Made by a program: the position numbers and the translations under genes. This document shows, piece after piece, positions 52,564-61,735 of a stretch of 64,000 bases of DNA. The notes under the pieces were generated by a model. It was not told the origin of the DNA, made no database searches, and saw nothing but the letters and a program-made list of their open reading frames with translations. The first letter of the stretch is position 1. Each line of letters starts with the position of its first letter. Origin of the DNA: Paenibacillus pinisoli (GTDB taxonomy: Bacteria; Bacillota; Bacilli; Paenibacillales; Paenibacillaceae); the NCBI RefSeq assembly GCF_003605435.1, contig NZ_QXQB01000004.1, positions 310,001 to 374,000 on the forward strand, in the 5' to 3' direction.

Positions 52564-55500
52564 CTATGCGTTATCTTGATCTTGGTCCAGCCAAGCCAGA
52601 AGCAGCACAACAGCCTCCGCACGGGTAGTCATATCATTCGGAGCAAAGCGGTTGCTGCCTTTGCCCTGCATAAGGCCGGCTTCTACAGCTGCAGCGATGT
52701 AGCCGCGCGCCCAATCCTGGATGCTGTCGCTGTCGGAGAACGACAGGTTCGCGTCTTGAATTGGCTCAAGACCCGCGATGCGGACGATTAGCGCTGTCAT
52801 CTCGGAGCGGGAGATCGCTTTGCCCGGACGGAAGGTGCCGTCGTCATAGCCAGTAATAAGGCCTGCGGCAACCGCCTTCTTCACGGAATCCATCGCCCAG
52901 TCCGGAATAGCGCTGCTGTCCTTGAAGGCTGGAGCGGCAGAGCCGGCAGCCTCTCCTTCGAATGCGCGCATCAGAAGCGTAATGAATTGCGCTCTTGTGA
53001 CTTGCGCTTGCGGACGGAAGGTGCCGTCCTCGTAGCCCATAACGATTCCGCGCTTTACAGCCTCTTCGATGGAAGCCTTAGCCCAATGGCTGCCGATATC
53101 GCTGAAGTCGATGCCTGGCTCCGGCTTAGGCTCCGGATCTGTGCCACCTCCGTCGCCATCGCCGTCGCCGCCAGGCTGGCCTGGGTTGCCCGGGCTGCCC
53201 GGATCAACCGAACCGCGATAGGCTTGAACCTTCACGGCAGTCGACAATGCGCCTACGGTAATCGTAATGGTTGCTTCGCCAGCCTTCAGCGCCTTCATAT
53301 TGCCGCTCGGGTCCACCGACACGATGGAGCTGTCGCTGCTTTGATAGTCAATGCCTGCGGTCAGCGCGGACTTGTCTCCGTTGCTGAACAGTCCGTTAAC
53401 CGTGAGCTTGCCTTTTGCGCCAATGCTCAGTCTGGCCGGATGAATCGCTTCCAGACTTGTAATCAGCGGAGCGTTCAGCGAGACGATGTTCATATTCGCA
53501 TAATATGCGTTCAATATTTGCGAATACGTCCAGCCTTCCTTGCCCAGCATCTGCGCGCCGTATTGGCTCATGCCGACGCCATGTCCGTTGCCGCCGCCGT
53601 AGAAGGTGACGGTTTCGATATCTCCGCTTTCTGCGGCTTTGATATCAAAGGTGAAGAAAGCGGAATACAGAATGCTTGGGTTTTTGACCGTCCCGGCAGC
53701 GTCATAGTCCGCCGAGCCGCCTTTTGCCCTGAAGGCCAGAATGTCTTCCGCGCTGCCTGTATCGGCTTTGGTCGGCCTGATAGTAAAGCGGATGTTGTAT
53801 TCCTTAATAATTTTATAAGTGCCGGTTGTGCCTTCAATGATCAGTTCTGTAATATTGCCGCCAGCGCCGCGTTTCGCGACCGACATGCCGAGCAATTCGC
53901 CAATGCCGTCCTCAGGGATCGGCAGGCTTGCGAAGCTGCCGTTTGCCGTCTTCGTCAGGATGAAGAGGGGGTCGCCTGCATAGCGAAGCTTGATGTTTTT
54001 GTTGATCGTTGCCGCCAGCTCATCAGCAGTGAGAGCTACTTTCCAGCGGAAGAACAGCGACTCCGAGTCGTAGCCAGTGAGCGACAAGTCCTTATAGAAC
54101 GCATTAACCGCTGCTTCGTCCGATGTATCGATATTCAGCATTTCATTGCTGTTCGGGCCAAACGTATAGCTTCTGGCAGTCAGGTAAGGAATGGCTGTGC
54201 CAGGGAACTTATTCGTACCGGTATCTGCCCATACTTCATGCTTCGATGCGCCGTAGCCGCCGGAAGTAGAGTAGAAGCGGGCATCGACCAGCATGCCGTC
54301 GCTCAGCATGATCAGGCCGGCTGTAGCGTCAACAGCTTGGCGCGTCAGCTCGTTCTCGGCGCTGTTGTTGAATACTTGGCTCAGCGTGCTGTCGTCGATA
54401 TGGAAGCCCTGATCGGCAAAACGGCTTACCATATAGTCTGTAAGGGCGTACGTTCTGGCGGCGATGGATTGCGCCTTGAGCGCCTCCAGTCCGAATGTTG
54501 CCGGCATCTCGCTTGGCACGACCTGATACAAGTATTGCTCTATATTCAACTCGTTCACAATTCTCAGCTTATCTCCTTCAGGAGAGCGGAACACTTCCAG
54601 CACGCCGCGGTACTTCGGCTTGCCTTGCGCTCTCGTCAAGGACGAGATTTCAACCAGGGAACTGTCAGCCGGCGGCAAAATGTAAATGCGGTTTTCGGTT
54701 GACAGCAGAACCTTACCGCTTTGTTCCACGACGGTTTTGCCGTCTGCGATAGTGAACACGATAGGGGCGTTCGCTGCTGCTGTTACGTTTTTGCCTCCGA
54801 TTTTGTCCGTGATGGAGACAGGCGCTGTCGCCAGCATCTCAATCCGGTTATGATTCAGCTGCGTCATATCCGTAATGTCAGCGATGCTGTTGCGGATGCC
54901 GACGCGCATCGTATCCCGCGGCGTCTCGCCGTTCAATGTGATTTTGCTGATCTCGCCTTTGCCGTTCAGGGAGAACATTACATTCTCGGCGCCGACCAAT
55001 ACCTCGCTCAGCAAGCGGGTAACCGTGCGCGCCGGGAACTTTTGTTCAATGACGACATTGCTCGCGAGCTTCAGTACGCCGGAGCGCTCCAGCTCGATGG
55101 TGCCATTCTTCGAATCCTTGGCCATGACTTTCTCTATCAATGTGTCGTCAGGCACATTAGCTAATGTCATTGCGTTGCTGACCGGACTTTCATTATGCAG
55201 CCGGTCTAGCGCAGTAATGGCATAAGTATAAGTCTGGCCTTCATGGATGCTGCTGTCGATATAAATCTGCTCGGTTGCTCCAGCTTGCTTACGGTGCGTT
55301 CCTATCAATTGGGCTGGATCATTGGTATCCGGTGCGATCGTGCCTTCCAATCTGTAGATCGCATAATACGTTGTATCCTGGCTGCCCACGGGATCCGTGA
55401 AGCGAAGCTCGGCAGCTCCTTCATTAGACAGCTTGGCAGTACTCAGCTTCGGCGCTTCCGGAGCGGCACCATTCAACCAAGGCATGATCGGCGGCAGGGC

Positions 55501-58089
55501 AGGGTAGCGGTACAGGTCATTGATCATGGCGTCCTGCATGCCTAAGTGATTGGCAATGACATCCTTCGCGCTGAAGAACATGCTGCCATGAACATCTTCC
55601 GCAAAGCTGCGGTTGAACTTGATCTGGTTGACCATTTCCATCGGATCATCCCAAGTCGGCACGCGGTAGATCGCATGGCCGATGTAGAGATGCGCGTCGG
55701 CATCAGCCGTAACGCCGCGCCACCATTCTACGACTTTCTCATAGGCGGCAGGACCGTTGCCGAAGTGCCAGTAATCCTGAGGTGCGATGTAATCGAGCCA
55801 GCCTTTGTCTACCCAGCCCTTCGTATCGGCATAAAGCGCGTCATAGCTCTGCAGGCCGTTCGTATCGGAGCCGGCAGGGTCAGTAGACTTGTTGCGCCAG
55901 ATCCCGAACGGGCTAATGCCGAATTGGACGTAAGGCTTGCTCTCTTTAATGGCTGTCGCAAGGCCTTGGATCAACGTATCGACATTGTTTCTGCGCCATG
56001 CGGCTTTGTCCGCGAAGCCTTGGCCGTAAGCTGCATACTGGGCGGCATCCGGGAAGTCAACTCCCGTTACCGGGTAAGGGTAGAAGTAGTCGTCGAAGTG
56101 CACCGCGTCAATATCGTAGCTGTCGACGACTTCCATGACGCTGTCGATGACGAATTGCTTCGCTTCAGGCACGCCCGGGTTGAAGTACAGCTTGCCGCCG
56201 TACGATACGACCCAATCCGGATTTTTCTTCGCAGGATGATCGTCTACCAGCTTGTTGATATCGTCATGCATGCTAATCCGATACGGATTGAACCATGCAT
56301 GGAACTCCATGTTCCGCTTATGCGCTTCTTCCAGCATGAAGGCCAGCGGATCATAGCCGGGGTCTTTGCCTTGCTGGCCAGTGAGCCATTCAGACCATGG
56401 CGCGTACTTCGAAGGATAGAAGGCATCCGCTGTCGGCTTGATCTGTACAATCACGGCATTGATGCCGGTCGCCGCAAGCTCATCCAGCAGCGCGATGAAG
56501 TCGCTCTTCTGCTTAGCTTCTGTCGTCACGCCTTTGCTCGGCCAGTCGATGTTCTCCACAGAAGCGATCCAAGCTGCGCGCAGCTCGCGCTTGTGCAATT
56601 GCTGAGGGGAGTTGACGATAAGCAGATGCTCGGTCACCTTATCCTCGAAAGTAGCGCGAATGCGGGTCGTGCCGGCTTTCTTGGCAGTGACCTTGCCGCT
56701 CGCGTCCACAGAAGCAATTGAAGTATTGCTGCTTGTGAAGACGGCGTTCTCCGTGACGTTCACTTCCTCATCCAGCAAGGTGTAAGTTGCCCATACATTC
56801 GCTTGTGCTTGATTTCCTTCAGTAAGAGGAATGAGTCCTGCAATGCGGATGCTTTGAAGCACAGGCACAGGCTTTGTAATGACGACATTGATGGATGCCG
56901 TATGGCCTTCAAGCACTGCCGTAATAGTGACAGCGCCTTCATTTTTGGCAGTGAGCAAGCCTGTGCCCGATACTTCTGCTATGTTAGCGTCACTGCTTGC
57001 ATACGTGATATTTTCGGATACGCGCACAGGCTCTGTCTGACTGCCGTAGAATGCAAAAGCGCGCAATTGCTCCCTCTCACCCGTGTTCAGGGTTGTGCGG
57101 CCTTCCAGTTCAAGGCTTGACAGTACGGCGCCGCTGTCTGATACGGTCAGCTCGTATGTAGCTATGTTCGAACCGTTGGTTGCTGTGATGGTCGTGGTTC
57201 CTTTGGCAGCCGCCTGAACAAGCCCCGCTGCGGTCACGCTCGCCACCTCTGGGGAGCTGCTGTGGAATGCCGCGCTGCTTGTAACATCAGCACGCGTACT
57301 GCTTCCGTTCGAAGTGGCTAGAACGGCGGCCTGCAAGCTGTCGCCAGGCTTCATTTCGGCAAGTCCCGCAATCTCGATAAAGGCAGGGTTGCCGCTAGTG
57401 TAGATAGCGGAGACTTGGTCGATGTAGACGGTGCCTTTGTTTTTGTTCAAGTTGCTCGTCTCTGCAATATAGATTTGCCTGAAACTGATTGGCTGGCTAA
57501 GCCCTTGCGGCACGGAAGCGGTTACATATCGCCACCCGGTCCAGTTAAAACCGCCAGTTGATGTAAAGTCTGACGTATAAGTCTTGCCGTCGTTGTCTGC
57601 AAATTGCGCGCGGAGCCAATGCTTGCCCGCATCGCCGTATACCCAGGCGCCGATTCTCGCGGGATATCCGTCCAGCACCCGCTCTCCGTTTTTGTTGAAA
57701 TTCAGATATGCGGCAGACGTGCCATCTGTTCCTGTGAAATCGTATTCAAGTTTCCCGGAAGCTTGCCCGTACATTACAGGCCCGGGACGGACACTTAGCT
57801 CCAGCTTGGTGGAGCCTGGCACCGTGCGTATTTCCGTGACACGCAAATCGGATATATCTTCAAAATCTTCAATCACGATGTGATCAGCGGCAGCTGCTGC
57901 AAGCGGGAGCATGGCCGCCGGCCCGGAAGCCTCATTTCCTTCATCTGGTGCAAGTTCGGATGTGATGTCCGGATCGGCAGGCGTTTGCTCCTCGGCGGCA
58001 TAAGCCAGGCCGGAGAACAAGGCTCCCCAAAGCATCATCATGACAATCAGAATGGCTACGTTTCGGTTGGTTTTCCTGTGAAGGTACAA
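52564..58089 (-). CDS. Large surface protein: GHL10 glycosidase + SpoIID + SLH
   Basis: A 1841-residue secreted protein. Signal peptide residues 1-31; a jelly-roll-like domain about 68-235; three Big-2/Ig-like repeats about 238-490; a GHL10 (YngK/DUF187) TIM-barrel glycosidase about 498-865 (RELRAAWIASVENIDWPSKG; AWFNPYRIS); an FnIII-like stretch about 870-970; a SpoIID domain about 1155-1525 with the catalytic Glu in VVPSEMPATF near residue 1194 and the late GHGVGMSQYGAQ; a fourth Big-2 repeat about 1535-1620; a Gly/Pro linker; and three SLH repeats 1665-1838. SLH repeats anchor to cell-wall polymer. Both enzyme types are known to act on peptide-free glycan strands. The start is TTG at 58089 with AAAGGAAGTG before it. 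The nearby antisense long frames are shadows. Confidence 0.93.
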   Translation of the reverse strand: MYLHRKTNRNVAILIVMMMLWGALFSGLAYAAEEQTPADPDITSELAPDEGNEASGPAAMLPLAAAAADHIVIEDFEDISDLRVTEIRTVPGSTKLELSVRPGPVMYGQASGKLEYDFTGTDGTSAAYLNFNKNGERVLDGYPARIGAWVYGDAGKHWLRAQFADNDGKTYTSDFTSTGGFNWTGWRYVTASVPQGLSQPISFRQIYIAETSNLNKNKGTVYIDQVSAIYTSGNPAFIEIAGLAEMKPGDSLQAAVLATSNGSSTRADVTSSAAFHSSSPEVASVTAAGLVQAAAKGTTTITATNGSNIATYELTVSDSGAVLSSLELEGRTTLNTGEREQLRAFAFYGSQTEPVRVSENITYASSDANIAEVSGTGLLTAKNEGAVTITAVLEGHTASINVVITKPVPVLQSIRIAGLIPLTEGNQAQANVWATYTLLDEEVNVTENAVFTSSNTSIASVDASGKVTAKKAGTTRIRATFEDKVTEHLLIVNSPQQLHKRELRAAWIASVENIDWPSKGVTTEAKQKSDFIALLDELAATGINAVIVQIKPTADAFYPSKYAPWSEWLTGQQGKDPGYDPLAFMLEEAHKRNMEFHAWFNPYRISMHDDINKLVDDHPAKKNPDWVVSYGGKLYFNPGVPEAKQFVIDSVMEVVDSYDIDAVHFDDYFYPYPVTGVDFPDAAQYAAYGQGFADKAAWRRNNVDTLIQGLATAIKESKPYVQFGISPFGIWRNKSTDPAGSDTNGLQSYDALYADTKGWVDKGWLDYIAPQDYWHFGNGPAAYEKVVEWWRGVTADADAHLYIGHAIYRVPTWDDPMEMVNQIKFNRSFAEDVHGSMFFSAKDVIANHLGMQDAMINDLYRYPALPPIMPWLNGAAPEAPKLSTAKLSNEGAAELRFTDPVGSQDTTYYAIYRLEGTIAPDTNDPAQLIGTHRKQAGATEQIYIDSSIHEGQTYTYAITALDRLHNESPVSNAMTLANVPDDTLIEKVMAKDSKNGTIELERSGVLKLASNVVIEQKFPARTVTRLLSEVLVGAENVMFSLNGKGEISKITLNGETPRDTMRVGIRNSIADITDMTQLNHNRIEMLATAPVSITDKIGGKNVTAAANAPIVFTIADGKTVVEQSGKVLLSTENRIYILPPADSSLVEISSLTRAQGKPKYRGVLEVFRSPEGDKLRIVNELNIEQYLYQVVPSEMPATFGLEALKAQSIAARTYALTDYMVSRFADQGFHIDDSTLSQVFNNSAENELTRQAVDATAGLIMLSDGMLVDARFYSTSGGYGASKHEVWADTGTNKFPGTAIPYLTARSYTFGPNSNEMLNIDTSDEAAVNAFYKDLSLTGYDSESLFFRWKVALTADELAATINKNIKLRYAGDPLFILTKTANGSFASLPIPEDGIGELLGMSVAKRGAGGNITELIIEGTTGTYKIIKEYNIRFTIRPTKADTGSAEDILAFRAKGGSADYDAAGTVKNPSILYSAFFTFDIKAAESGDIETVTFYGGGNGHGVGMSQYGAQMLGKEGWTYSQILNAYYANMNIVSLNAPLITSLEAIHPARLSIGAKGKLTVNGLFSNGDKSALTAGIDYQSSDSSIVSVDPSGNMKALKAGEATITITVGALSTAVKVQAYRGSVDPGSPGNPGQPGGDGDGDGGGTDPEPKPEPGIDFSDIGSHWAKASIEEAVKRGIVMGYEDGTFRPQAQVTRAQFITLLMRAFEGEAAGSAAPAFKDSSAIPDWAMDSVKKAVAAGLITGYDDGTFRPGKAISRSEMTALIVRIAGLEPIQDANLSFSDSDSIQDWARGYIAAAVEAGLMQGKGSNRFAPNDMTTRAEAVVLLLAWLDQDQDNA

Positions 58090-58216
58090 GCCAACACTTC
58101 CTTTCTCTCAATGTGGATAACGTCAAGCTGTTCATGAAGCCACTTTCCCAAATCGCTAGATTCATATTTTTTCCAAAGCAAAACCAGGATGAATCGCTGC
58201 CCCCTTTCCAGATAAT

Positions 58217-58245
58217 AGAATACATCTTTCGAAATAAAATTTCAA
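58217..58245 (-). promoter_or_regulatory. Promoter of the large surface protein gene
   Basis: On the minus strand TTGAAA (58245-58240), a 17-bp spacer and TATTCT (58222-58217). The 5-prime leader is about 120 nt long. Nothing else is visible in the AT-rich 58262-58420 part of this intergenic gap. Confidence 0.55.
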
Positions 58246-58422
58246 AATATATTTTAATTTTAGTATAAAATTTCTGATTTTAAATGTACATCATGCAAAA
58301 AGGCCTGTTTTATCGGGCTGTTCGTATGTCGAATCCACAAAATCCTACAAAAATTTCTGAGAGTTTTGAACTAGAAGCGGTGCGGGATTGGAGAGGGCGG
58401 AGGGGAGTGCGCAGTCTAAAAT

Positions 58423-58464
58423 GAAAAAAACCTCCAAAGTCCGCAATCAGCGGCTTTGAAGGTT
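58423..58464 (-). terminator. Intrinsic terminator of the siderophore importer operon
   Basis: A stem of about 15 bp (58429-58444 with 58450-58464) followed, on the minus strand, by a run of seven T. It lies 34 bp beyond the stop of the last permease gene. Confidence 0.9.
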
Positions 58465-58497
58465 GGAATTTAGAAAAACGGTTAGTTTGCCAATAAG

Positions 58498-59508
58498 TCA
58501 TGGTTTTTTCAGCAGCAAATAAGCGAAGTATGGCACGCCGATCAGCGAGACGACGACGCCGGCCGGAATACCGTCGGGGTCGATCAGATTGCGGCCAATG
58601 GTGTCGGCGATAAGCAGCAGCAGGCCGCCCATCAGGATGGAGATCGGGATGAACAATTGGTTGCGCGGCCCGACAAGCGCTTTCGCGATATGCGGCGCCA
58701 TGAGCCCGACGAAGGCGATGCCGCCTGTCACGGAGACGGCGGATGCCGCAAGCGCTACGGCAGCCAGCAGCAGCAGAATGCGTTCCTTCTCCACGTTAAG
58801 CCCTACGCCGATTGAGACCGGTTCGCTTAAGCTGAGCAGGTTCAGACGGTACGCCTTGTACAGCGTAAACGGAATAAGCACGATGAGCCAAGGGAGCAGC
58901 GCCCAGATGAACGGCCAGTCAGCACCCCATATATTGCCCGCGATCCACTTGGCGATGAAATCAACCTTCTCCCGTTCAGCGGAGGAGATAAGCACGATCA
59001 TCACGCCGGACAACGCCATCGAGAAGCCGACGCCGACGAGAATGAGCCGGATTGGATTGAGGCCCTCCGATCTGCGGAACGAGAATAGATAGATGAGCGT
59101 TGCGGTTAGGAGCGCTCCTGCGAACGCAGCGATCGGCAGCATGTAGACGAAATTGCCCGGATCAATGGGAACGAACAGGAAGAATAGCGCTACCGCTACA
59201 CCTGCGCCGGAGTTGATGCCAATAATGCCGGGATCGGCGAGATCGTTTCTGGTTATGGATTGCAGTATCGAGCCGGACAGCGCCAGCGCCATGCCTGCAA
59301 GCACCGTAATGATGATCCTTGGCATTCTGATATCGAGCAGGACGAATTTCTCCTTGAATGAGCCGTCGCCAAGCAGAGTCGGTATAATCCGGTCATACGA
59401 GACGGAAGAGTAACCGAGTCCGAGTCCAATAAAGCCTACTGCTAAAATAAGGGCGAACGTAATAGCGATGATGATGATGGTTTTGCGAATAACTGCTTGC
59501 TGGATCAT
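58498..59508 (-). CDS. Siderophore ABC transporter permease (FecCD family), second subunit
   Basis: A 336-residue permease with about ten helices of the FecCD/BtuC type. LLDIRMPRIIITVLAGMALALSGSILQSITRNDLADPGIIGINSGAG and VSVTGGIAFVGLMAPHIAKALVG are the family hallmarks, the latter being the loop that contacts the ATPase. GGAGGGAAA precedes the start. It overlaps the upstream permease by ATGA. Together with the binding protein it imports iron-siderophore or heme. No ATPase gene is in this cluster, so a shared ATPase encoded elsewhere is needed. Confidence 0.94.
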   Translation of the reverse strand: MIQQAVIRKTIIIIAITFALILAVGFIGLGLGYSSVSYDRIIPTLLGDGSFKEKFVLLDIRMPRIIITVLAGMALALSGSILQSITRNDLADPGIIGINSGAGVAVALFFLFVPIDPGNFVYMLPIAAFAGALLTATLIYLFSFRRSEGLNPIRLILVGVGFSMALSGVMIVLISSAEREKVDFIAKWIAGNIWGADWPFIWALLPWLIVLIPFTLYKAYRLNLLSLSEPVSIGVGLNVEKERILLLLAAVALAASAVSVTGGIAFVGLMAPHIAKALVGPRNQLFIPISILMGGLLLLIADTIGRNLIDPDGIPAGVVVSLIGVPYFAYLLLKKP

Positions 59509-60509
59509 GAGATCGATTTCCCTCCTTTATGTACAACGAACAGGAAGAAGGGCAGTCCGAGCACAGCGACGATGGCAACTACAGGCGTCTCATACGGAGC
59601 ATTGATCAGCCTTCCGATCGTATCGGCCAGCATCATGAATGAAGCGCCGAAAATCGCCGACATCGGCACAATATAGCGGTAGTCGGTTCCGACAACACGG
59701 CGGACAATATGAGGGATCATAAGGCCAATGAACGCAACATTGCCGACCAATGCGACCGAAGCTCCAGTAAGCAAAATGACGACAAAGAACATCAGCGCTC
59801 TAACTTGCGTCAGCTTCTGGCCCAAGCCGACAGCGACTTCCTCGCTCAAGCTCAGAATCGTAAGCTGCTTGGATAATATGATGGCGATCAGGATGCCAAC
59901 CAGAACAACGGGACTAACCAGCATGAGCTGCTTCCAGTTCGTGCCGATCAAGCCGCCGGCTGTCCACATGGATACGTTTTTGGATAGCTTGAACGTAAGC
60001 GAGACGCCTTCGGTCAATGCGATCAGAAAGGTCGAGATCGCTGCGCCGGCAAGCACGACGCGAAGCGGCGACAGCTTGCCCTTGCCGGAGGCGCTCAGCA
60101 CAATGACAAGGATGGAGCCGATGGCCGAGCCGATAAAGCAGGCGATCATCATGCCCATGTAGCTCAGATTCGGCATGAAGGCCAGCGTAATGGCGAGCGC
60201 CGCCGTCGCGCCCGAGGTCAGGCCGAGCAGGCCGGGATCGGCGAGCGGATTGCGCGTAACGCCTTGCATGACGGCACCGGATACTCCGAAGGCAGCGCCG
60301 ACAAGCGCCGCTCCGACTTCCCGGGGCAAGCGGATTTCCTGAATGATCAGGATATCCTTGTTGAGATCCGTAAAGGTGATGGCTCGCCATATATCAGCGA
60401 TACTAATATTAGCGGCACCGAGTGTGATGGAAAGAACAAACATGCCGGCAAGTAGAACAATGCCGGCAAGCCATTTATATACCATTGGAAGTGCTGTTTT
60501 TTTAGTCAT
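59505..60509 (-). CDS. Siderophore ABC transporter permease (FecCD family), first subunit
   Basis: A 334-residue FecCD permease, paralogous to the next one: IQEIRLPREVGAALVGAAFGVSGAVMQGVTRNPLADPGLLGLTSGA and VALVGNVAFIGLMIPHIVRRVVG. It follows the binding protein gene after 24 bp and overlaps the second permease gene, so the two form a heterodimer channel. Confidence 0.94.
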   Translation of the reverse strand: MTKKTALPMVYKWLAGIVLLAGMFVLSITLGAANISIADIWRAITFTDLNKDILIIQEIRLPREVGAALVGAAFGVSGAVMQGVTRNPLADPGLLGLTSGATAALAITLAFMPNLSYMGMMIACFIGSAIGSILVIVLSASGKGKLSPLRVVLAGAAISTFLIALTEGVSLTFKLSKNVSMWTAGGLIGTNWKQLMLVSPVVLVGILIAIILSKQLTILSLSEEVAVGLGQKLTQVRALMFFVVILLTGASVALVGNVAFIGLMIPHIVRRVVGTDYRYIVPMSAIFGASFMMLADTIGRLINAPYETPVVAIVAVLGLPFFLFVVHKGGKSIS

Positions 60510-60533
60510 GGGTATACGCTCTCTATCTGTGGT

Positions 60534-61502
60534 TTATTCGCCAAGAAACTTCTGCTTGAAGAAGGTCAGCTGATCTTCAAGGGTGAGCGGGTCATTGAAG
60601 TAGAATTGATTGCCGTCTACCTCGAACACTTGATTGTTTTTGACAGCAGGGATGTTCTTGTACGATTCCGTTGACTGGAACGAGGTGTCTGCGTCAGCGA
60701 ATTTGCTGAAGATGACGTAATCGCCCATATAATCCGGCAATACTTCGGTGGAGATGGCATAGTAGCCGTCCTTCAGCGCGTCTTGTGTGACCTTCTCAGG
60801 CATTGCAAGCTTCATTTCCTGATACAGGATCTCGGTTCCGCGGCCCCAATTGTCGCCGTATACATACAGCTGCTTGTCGAAGCTCTCAACAACGGATACT
60901 GTTGCATTTTCGCCGATCTTCGCTTTAATGTCAACGCCGGCTTGGCCTGCGCGGGCTTTGAAGTCGTCAATCCATTCCTTAGCTTCTTTCTCTTTGTTCA
61001 GAAGCTTGCCGATCTCCAGATGCTGGGTCAGGTAATCGACCTTGCCATACGTGTAAGTAACGGTCGGGGCGATTTCCTTCAGCTTGTCTACGTTCTTGAT
61101 GTTGGACAGGCCAATAATCAGGTCCGGCTCAAGCTCGATAATTTTCTCCAGGCTTTCGTCGGATACTTCCGCTGCATCCTTAATGTATTCGTCATAACGC
61201 GGGTTCAGCTTTGACCAAGAATCGACGCCTACCAGATTGACGCCTAGCGCCATGACATTGCCGGCAAAGGAAGAAAGAACGACTACGCGCTGCGGGTTCG
61301 CCGGAACTTCCACTTCACCGTTCTCGGATTGATATTTAATGGTGCCTGTTGCACTGCCTGCGTTCTCGCCTGCATCAGCTGCAGGAGACGGGGAAGGCTG
61401 CGAGCCGGCATTGCCTGAATTGCCAGGTGCGTTATTGTTCCCTCCGCAAGCGCTGATGAGCAGCATCAGTATAATAGCGATGGGCAATAAAGTCTTTTTC
61501 AT
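60534..61502 (-). CDS. Iron-siderophore substrate-binding lipoprotein
   Basis: A 322-residue lipoprotein of the FhuD/FeuA/YclQ type. The lipobox is LISAC (cysteine at about 19), followed by a low-complexity Asn/Gly/Pro/Ala linker to about residue 55, then a two-lobe periplasmic-binding fold (VEVPANPQRVVVLSSFAGNVMALG; ELEPDLIIGLSN). It captures a ferric siderophore. AAGGGAGAG lies 7 nt before the ATG at 61502; the frame extends further upstream into the Fur box. The promoter carries a Fur box. Confidence 0.92.
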   Translation of the reverse strand: MKKTLLPIAIILMLLISACGGNNNAPGNSGNAGSQPSPSPAADAGENAGSATGTIKYQSENGEVEVPANPQRVVVLSSFAGNVMALGVNLVGVDSWSKLNPRYDEYIKDAAEVSDESLEKIIELEPDLIIGLSNIKNVDKLKEIAPTVTYTYGKVDYLTQHLEIGKLLNKEKEAKEWIDDFKARAGQAGVDIKAKIGENATVSVVESFDKQLYVYGDNWGRGTEILYQEMKLAMPEKVTQDALKDGYYAISTEVLPDYMGDYVIFSKFADADTSFQSTESYKNIPAVKNNQVFEVDGNQFYFNDPLTLEDQLTFFKQKFLGE

Positions 61503-61524
61503 GGTGATTCTCTCCCTTTTCAAT

Positions 61525-61582
61525 CGATAATGATTATCAACGTCACTTGCACATTTTACGTCTTGTTGATCGTGATTGTCAA
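61525..61582 (-). promoter_or_regulatory. Fur box and promoter of the siderophore importer
   Basis: On the minus strand TTGACA (61582-61577), an 18-bp spacer and TAAAAT (61558-61553). A Fur box GATAATGATTATC (within 61525-61539, 14 of 15 matches to TGATAATNATTATCA) lies just downstream of the -10, so iron-loaded Fur should block transcription. Confidence 0.85.
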
Positions 61583-61655
61583 TTCATTTTTTCATTCATT
61601 TTCGTTCCGCTAAGGATATGGAAAATGCTGTGCGCGTTTGATACAATAGAAATCT

Positions 61656-61692
61656 ATTGTTAACTTAAAATTATATAATTATAGTTAACAAT
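61656..61692 (+). promoter_or_regulatory. BirA operator of bioB
   Basis: ATTGTTAAC (61656-61664) and GTTAACAAT (61684-61692), perfect 9-nt inverted repeats separated by 19 AT-rich bases, match the biotin repressor site pattern. A TATAAT (61674-61679) lies inside the spacer. A second small inverted repeat CAATAG-AAAT-CTATTG (61644-61659) overlaps the left arm. Confidence 0.88.
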
Positions 61693-61735
61693 TGGTTTGG
61701 CAATCATTTAGTTTCAGAAGGAGAATGAACTGCGC

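Noticed and set aside
52987-54702. A 571-codon plus-strand frame opposite the large surface protein
   Set aside because: It is antisense to a frame with clear GHL10, SpoIID and SLH domains; its own product has no recognisable domain and no ribosome binding site.
55546-56721. A 391-codon plus-strand frame opposite the same gene
   Set aside because: Same reason: shadow of a GC-rich, codon-biased gene.
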